Shown here in pieces: positions 60,116-64,000 of a stretch of 64,000 bases of DNA. Origin of the DNA: Desulfosudis oleivorans (GTDB lineage Bacteria > Desulfobacterota > Desulfobacteria > Desulfobacterales > SURF-7); assembly GCA_020723325.1 (NCBI GenBank), contig DYJD01000008.1:176106-240105 (forward strand), in the 5' to 3' direction. The first letter of the stretch is position 1, and the number at the start of each line of letters is the position of its first letter. The notes beneath the pieces are model-generated. The model saw only the letters and a list, made by a program, of their open reading frames with translations, was not told the origin of the DNA and did no database searches. Made by a program: the position numbers and the translations under genes.

Positions 60116-60467
60116 ATCTTGGCTCTCCTTTTATCCATTATCGCTTTCAGCAATGAATTTTGCGCTAAGCCGATTGGCGTTTCGATCGATTGGAAAACAC
60201 CAGCAACAAGAAATAAACAATACTACATATTATACCACTATGTCTGATTTTATTGCAAAATAAATATACCGATTGAATTCATATTATCGAAATGTTATTT
60301 GAAACAGCGGCCTTGAACCACTTCTCGACCATCCGCCAGTGTGGGAGCGGCTTCCAGCCGCGATACGGCTGAAGTTATTATTGAGTCAGAAACAGACAAA
60401 TATTGAGGATAAGACCGAACATTCTCGCAGCAAGTTTTGCCGGAAAACACAAAGGAGAAAATTAAAT
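60116..60467. other. Intergenic region with REP, divergent promoters
   Basis: 352 bases with no gene, between the PilT-like gene (minus) and the HAD-IIA gene (plus). One REP copy is inside it at 60342-60364; the rest is AT-rich without a clear -35/-10 pair. Confidence 0.5.
60342..60364 (+). repeat. REP copy 8
   Basis: Full forward REP (GGGAGCGGCTTCCAGCCGC) preceded by ACCATCCGCCAGTG, the usual left context. It lies within an open frame that continues into the HAD-IIA gene, so its translation (WERLPAAIR) should not be counted as coding. Confidence 0.88.
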
Positions 60468-61280
60468 TTGGACAACCGCAGCTATCAGAAAGCGTTTATC
60501 TTGGATATGGACGGGGTGGTGTATACCGGCCCGCGCTTGATTCCCGGGGCCAAGGAGTTTGTGGACCGGCTCATACAAAGGAATTACAAGTTTTTGTTTT
60601 TGACCAACAATTCCTACCATACGCCCCAGGAACTGCGGGAGCGGCTGCTGAATATGGGCATTGATGTGAGTGAGGATCATTTTTATACTTCAGCCATGGC
60701 CACGGCGTGCTTTCTCAAGGTTCAAAGGCCCAATGGCTGTTCGGCCTACGTGATCGGCGGCAAAGGGGTTCTGAGCGAACTTGAAAAAGCCGGGATTGAA
60801 GTGACCAGCAAGAAGCCGGATTATGTGATCATTGCCGAGACCGAGGAATATGACTACGCCAAAATCATTGAAGCCACCCTGTTGATCCAGGAAGGGGCCA
60901 AGTTCATCGCCACCAATTCGGACATCACCGGTCCCAGCCGCCGGGGTCCGGTGCCGGCTTGCGGCGCCCTGGTGGCGCCCATTCAAAAGGTCACCGGGGT
61001 GGCTCCGTATTTTCTGGGAAAACCCAATCCGGCCATGATGTATTGGGCCCGAAAAAAATTGGGCGTGCATTCCGCCACCTGTTTCATGATCGGCGACCGC
61101 ATGGATACCGATATCGTGGGCGGCCTGGAATCCGGTATGACCACCTGCCTGGTCCTTTCCGGCGTTACCTCCCGTGACATCATGAACCGGTTCCCATATC
61201 AGCCTGATTATGTTTTCAATCATCTGGGTGAGATCGACCCGGAAGCAATCTTATCCCGGCGGGACTGGGTGGAAAAATAG
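60468..61280 (+). CDS. HAD-IIA family phosphatase (NagD-like)
   Basis: 270 residues from TTG 60468, with AAAGGAG ten bases upstream; the open frame to 60339 includes a REP and has no ribosome site. Motifs: FILDMDGVVYTG (DxDG), FLTNNSYHTPQEL (motif II), FLGKPNPAMM (Lys) and GDRMDTDIVGGLESGMTTCLVLSGVT (GDxxxTD). These enzymes dephosphorylate sugar phosphates, nucleotides or glycolytic by-products. Ends flush with the cobQ stop, so the two genes are convergent. Confidence 0.93.
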   Translation: MDNRSYQKAFILDMDGVVYTGPRLIPGAKEFVDRLIQRNYKFLFLTNNSYHTPQELRERLLNMGIDVSEDHFYTSAMATACFLKVQRPNGCSAYVIGGKGVLSELEKAGIEVTSKKPDYVIIAETEEYDYAKIIEATLLIQEGAKFIATNSDITGPSRRGPVPACGALVAPIQKVTGVAPYFLGKPNPAMMYWARKKLGVHSATCFMIGDRMDTDIVGGLESGMTTCLVLSGVTSRDIMNRFPYQPDYVFNHLGEIDPEAILSRRDWVEK

Positions 61281-62774
61281 TTATTCCATTATGTTTAAGA
61301 CACCGGCAACATCCACAAAACGTTCAAAATGGCGGGCCAGGCGGTCGTAGCTTTCCTCTTTTTCCAGCCAATAATCCCTTCCTAGGCCGGTTTTTTCCAA
61401 AGGCAGGCCTTTGCGGGCCGCAAGATGCGTCAGCAGCTTATCACGGAAAGCGGCGCTGTCGAACAGACCATGCAGATAAGTGCCTAAGACATTGCCGGTA
61501 TGGTTGCAGGCCCCTTCCGGGCCGTCGGTCAATGTCACAAATGGTTCCACGTCTCTATCTTTTGTGGTGCTGCCCATATGAATCTCATAGCCGCGCACTT
61601 CCGCGTTGAATAACCGGTCCAGGCCGGCGGCATGGCGCACGATTTTGGAATTTTCGAGCCGGGTTTCAACCTGCAGCAGACCGATCCCCTGAATTTGCTG
61701 CTGCCGGCCTTCCATGCCGTGGGGATCCCGGATCTCCCGGCCCAGCATTTGAAAGCCGCCGCAAAGGCCGATGACCATTTTCCCTGCCATGTCTGCGAAC
61801 CTTCGCACTGCGGCGCGCCAACCACTTTCCTGCAGCCAGTGCATGTCGCCCATGGTGTTTTTGCTCCCCGGCAAAATCAGCAGATCATAGTCCGCAAGGT
61901 TGGCCGGTTGTTGCTCCAGCCAGTTCAGGACCACATCCGGATCATGGGCCAGGGCCGCCAGATCGGTGAAATTGGAAACATGGGGCAGCCGGATCACGGC
62001 AATGTTGATTTTATCCATCCGTGGCGGAAGCGGTGCAATTGACAAATCCAGGGACATGCTGTCTTCCGCGTCGATGGTAAAATCGGTGAAAACCGGCACC
62101 AGACCGAAAACCGGCTTGCCGGTGCGTTGTTCGATATATTCCATACCGGCTTGGAAAAGCCGGGGATCGCCGCGGAATTTGTTGATGATGAAGCCCGCCA
62201 CCCGTTCACGTTCTTCCTTGGAAATCACTTCCAGGGTACCGATGATCTGGGCAAAGACGCCGCCGCGGTCGATGTCCGCCACGAGCACCACCGGTGCTTC
62301 GGCCATGCGAGCCATTTCAAAATTGACGATGTCATGTTCCCGCAGGTTCACTTCAGCACAGGAGCCGGCCCCTTCCAGGACTATGGCTTCATAATCCTCT
62401 TCCAGATACCGGAAGCTCTGCCGGACTGCGTCTTTGAGCCGGGATTTCAGGGCATAATAGGCGGCGGCGCTGTAATTGCCCATGGGTTTGCCGTGCAAAA
62501 CCACCTGGGCTCCCAGGTCGCTGTTGGGTTTCAGCAATATGGGATTCATATGCACAGACGGGGTCAGGCCGCATGCTTCAGCCTGGGCCACCTGGGCGCG
62601 CCCGATTTCACCGCCCTCCAGGGTCACATAGGAGTTGTTGGACATGTTCTGGGCCTTGAAAGGCGCCACCCGCCGGCCGCGCTGTTTCAGGAGCCGGCAA
62701 AAAGCCGTGGCCGTGATACTCTTGCCCACATCCGAGCCGGTACCGAGGAACATGATTTTGGAAGTCTTGGGCAT
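61281..62774 (-). CDS. cobQ: Cobyric acid synthase
   Basis: 497 residues. N-terminal P-loop FLGTGSDVGKSITATAFCRLLKQRG, then FKAQNMSNNSYVTLEGGEIGRAQ, the CobQ signature; GGVFAQIIGTLEV; LVPVF; central region PGSKNTMGDMHWL; glutaminase domain with FDxGG-type VIGLCGGFQMLG (Cys nucleophile) and GTYLHGLFD (His). It amidates the four remaining carboxyls of adenosylcobyrinic a,c-diamide with glutamine. Start ATG 62774. Follows cbiB by 17 bp; a cobalamin operon continuing outside the window is likely. Confidence 0.96.
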   Translation of the reverse strand: MPKTSKIMFLGTGSDVGKSITATAFCRLLKQRGRRVAPFKAQNMSNNSYVTLEGGEIGRAQVAQAEACGLTPSVHMNPILLKPNSDLGAQVVLHGKPMGNYSAAAYYALKSRLKDAVRQSFRYLEEDYEAIVLEGAGSCAEVNLREHDIVNFEMARMAEAPVVLVADIDRGGVFAQIIGTLEVISKEERERVAGFIINKFRGDPRLFQAGMEYIEQRTGKPVFGLVPVFTDFTIDAEDSMSLDLSIAPLPPRMDKINIAVIRLPHVSNFTDLAALAHDPDVVLNWLEQQPANLADYDLLILPGSKNTMGDMHWLQESGWRAAVRRFADMAGKMVIGLCGGFQMLGREIRDPHGMEGRQQQIQGIGLLQVETRLENSKIVRHAAGLDRLFNAEVRGYEIHMGSTTKDRDVEPFVTLTDGPEGACNHTGNVLGTYLHGLFDSAAFRDKLLTHLAARKGLPLEKTGLGRDYWLEKEESYDRLARHFERFVDVAGVLNIME

Positions 62775-62791
62775 GGGCGTACTCCGAAGTG

Positions 62792-63730
62792 TTAAAAACA
62801 GAGCCGGATCAAGGTGAAAAACAAGAGGGCCAGCAGGGCCGCGGCAAAGGAAATGTGCCAGGCGGAGCGGATATCCTCAGGGGTCACGGAATTGCCTTGG
62901 GCATTGATAAATGGTTTTTCCACCAGGATTCCATGGTAGCGGTTGGGGCCTCCCAGTTTGAGATTCAGAACAGCGGCCATGGCCGCTTCCGGATGGCCGG
63001 CATTGGGGGAGGCGTGACGTTTTCGGTCCTGCATGGTGATCCGCCAGGCTGCGGGCCGGTCCTTCACCCGCCTGGTTCCGGCCAGCAGAATGAGCAACAT
63101 GGAAAGCCGCGCCGGAATAAAGTTCAGCAGATCATCGCACTTGGCCGGAAAAAAACCGATTTTGCGATAGGCTTCGTTCTTGTAACCCACCATAGAATCC
63201 ATGGTGTTCACCGCTTTATACAGGATTACCAGCGGTGCGCCCCCCAGGAAGGCAAAAAAAAGCGGGGCGATGATGCCGTCGGACAGGTTTTCCGCCAGGG
63301 TTTCCACGCCGGCCCGGGCCACGGCTTCCGGCTCCAAGGCCTTGGTCTCCCTTCCCACCACGGCGCCCAGGCATTTCCTGGCCAGATCCAGATCATTGTC
63401 CTCCAACGCCAGACGCACTTTTTCAACATGATCATGTAGATCCCTCACCGCCAGACATGAATAGATGATGTACAGATTGAACAGAAAATACAGCACCGGC
63501 CAAGACTGCAACAGGTGATTGATCCCCAGCACCACAGCCACAGGGATGCCGGCCGTGAGCAGCAACAACACAAATCCGCCCCCATAGGTGGCCAGGCCGT
63601 ATCGTCGCAGGCGTTTTTCCATGGGTGTTATCAAACCATTGCCGATCAAACGCACCGGATGAAAGGAATAAGCGGGGTCGCCCATGAACAAATCTAATAG
63701 GAAAGCCAGACCAATAATCAAAGAAGACAT
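62792..63730 (-). CDS. cbiB: Adenosylcobinamide-phosphate synthase
   Basis: 312 residues, with five or so membrane spans. The family opening LDLFMGDPAYSFHPVRLIGNGLITPMEKRLRR is exact, as are LSDGIIAPLFFAFLGGAPLVILYKAVNTMDSMVGYKN and the C-terminal GHPEAAMAAVLNLKLGGPNRYHG. It joins aminopropanol phosphate to cobyric acid. Known also as CobD in the aerobic pathway. No cobalamin riboswitch was seen in the 270 bases upstream. Confidence 0.95.
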   Translation of the reverse strand: MSSLIIGLAFLLDLFMGDPAYSFHPVRLIGNGLITPMEKRLRRYGLATYGGGFVLLLLTAGIPVAVVLGINHLLQSWPVLYFLFNLYIIYSCLAVRDLHDHVEKVRLALEDNDLDLARKCLGAVVGRETKALEPEAVARAGVETLAENLSDGIIAPLFFAFLGGAPLVILYKAVNTMDSMVGYKNEAYRKIGFFPAKCDDLLNFIPARLSMLLILLAGTRRVKDRPAAWRITMQDRKRHASPNAGHPEAAMAAVLNLKLGGPNRYHGILVEKPFINAQGNSVTPEDIRSAWHISFAAALLALLFFTLIRLCF

Positions 63731-63798
63731 AAAAATTACAATTATGAATTACGAATTAGGAATTAGGAATCAAGGAATTCTGTCAATTTATATATAAT

Positions 63799-63868
63799 CT
63801 TTCACCTTTCACCTTTCACCTTTGAGCTTTCACCTTTGAGCTTTGAGCTTTTCGCTTTCACCTTTCAG
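63799..63868. repeat. CTTTCAC/CTTTGAG tandem heptamers
   Basis: Ten or so 7-bp units, either CTTTCAC or CTTTGAG, with one CTTTTCG variant, in the intergenic space upstream of cbiB. Directly before it is a run of AATTAGG/AATTACG words (63745-63770). Confidence 0.75.
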
Positions 63869-63945
63869 CCAACCGCCCACAGTCCTCATTTTTCAACTGG
63901 CCGGCAACATTCCATGGAAAAGGTAAAAGATCAAGGAAGAAATGA

Positions 63946-64000
63946 CCCAGGGCAATCGCATGTAGTTTTTTTTCGGGGTCGGGGTCGGTATCGGGATCGG
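63946..64000. repeat. GG-NN-TC palindromic element, copy F (cut by window end)
   Basis: CCCAGGGCAATCGCATGTAG (63946-63965), a T-run, then GGGGTC, GGGGTC, GGTATC, GGGATC up to the window edge. This is the cleanest left end of the family; the right arm lies outside. Confidence 0.75.

Noticed and set aside
60339..60467. N-terminal extension of the HAD-IIA frame
   Set aside because: The first codons are inside a REP; a TTG at 60468 with AAAGGAG fits the family start.
63731..64000. Cobalamin riboswitch before cbiB
   Set aside because: No B12-box-like sequence is visible; the region is filled with heptamer repeats and the GG-NN-TC element.
1..64000. CRISPR array
   Set aside because: The dispersed repeats are far apart and not regularly spaced; no direct-repeat-spacer structure or cas gene was found.
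1..64000. tRNA or rRNA genes
   Set aside because: No cloverleaf with a T-loop GGTTCGAATCC pattern or rRNA-like block was recognised by eye; a tRNAscan run would settle it.

Overview
The window looks like a chromosomal segment of an anaerobic deltaproteobacterium (Desulfobacterota, most like a Desulfobacterales sulfate reducer). This is an inference from gene content and style: bacteriohemerythrin, corrinoid synthesis (cobQ, cbiB), an ExeA/GspB-type secretion pair, many PAS kinases, REC-DUF4388 and Roadblock proteins, an acetoacetate decarboxylase-like enzyme, and REP sequences with a RAYT transposase. No rRNA or tRNA was seen, so the lineage is not fixed by a marker.

Layout. (1) About 1-19 kb is a lower-G+C surface-glycan region. 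A minus-strand operon (Wzm permease, Wzt ATPase, hexapeptide acyltransferase, methyltransferase, epimerase, glycosyltransferase, and a gene cut by the window edge) is followed, after an interruption, by a plus-strand block (two methyltransferases, a B12-binding radical SAM protein, a Glf/PPO-like flavoprotein) and two membrane glycosyltransferases. The interruption at 6.1-11.2 kb holds an IS200-type remnant, a broken AlbA-domain gene, a VapBC-type pair, a PDZ protein with a repeated GND-x-Y module, a lone HigA and a possible SGNH hydrolase tail. (2) 19-31 kb holds signalling and housekeeping genes: two PAS histidine kinases, ferritin, an EI24 protein, an RmlD-like reductase, Hsp33, a PilZ protein, and a plus-strand run of FtsB-like, small helical, REC-DUF4388 and two Roadblock proteins. 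(3) 31-41 kb holds TetR and MerR regulators, an MFS-aminopropyltransferase-like fusion, an esterase, hemerythrin, an acetoacetate decarboxylase family enzyme, an M24 peptidase and an SCP2 protein. (4) 39.9-44.7 kb is a possible biosynthetic operon: SpeD-like pyruvoyl enzyme, GNAT/FemAB-like transferase, ATP-grasp ligase and Y4yA-type PLP decarboxylase, split by a RAYT gene flanked by inverted REPs. (5) 45-57.5 kb holds a sigma-54 activator with three matching upstream palindromes, a 5'-nucleotidase-like protein that has lost its metal ligands and gained a probable outer-membrane barrel, a coiled-coil lipoprotein, a double CDP-alcohol phosphatidyltransferase, MsrAB and a GspA-GspB-HD-GYP operon. 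(6) 57.5-64 kb holds PhzF, a second PIN toxin-antitoxin pair, a divergent PilT-like ATPase, a HAD-IIA phosphatase, cobQ and cbiB.

Two dispersed repeat families run through the intergenic spaces. One is a REP hairpin (core GGGAGCGGCTTCCAGCCGC, eight full copies and one partial), with its probable transposase present. The other is a larger palindrome built of GG-NN-TC hexamers (six copies) with conserved outer ends reading about CAGG-CAATCGCATGTA. The second family, the SpeD-like/ATP-grasp cluster, the degenerate 5'-nucleotidase-barrel protein and the triple operator before the sigma-54 regulator are the best candidates for undescribed biology.
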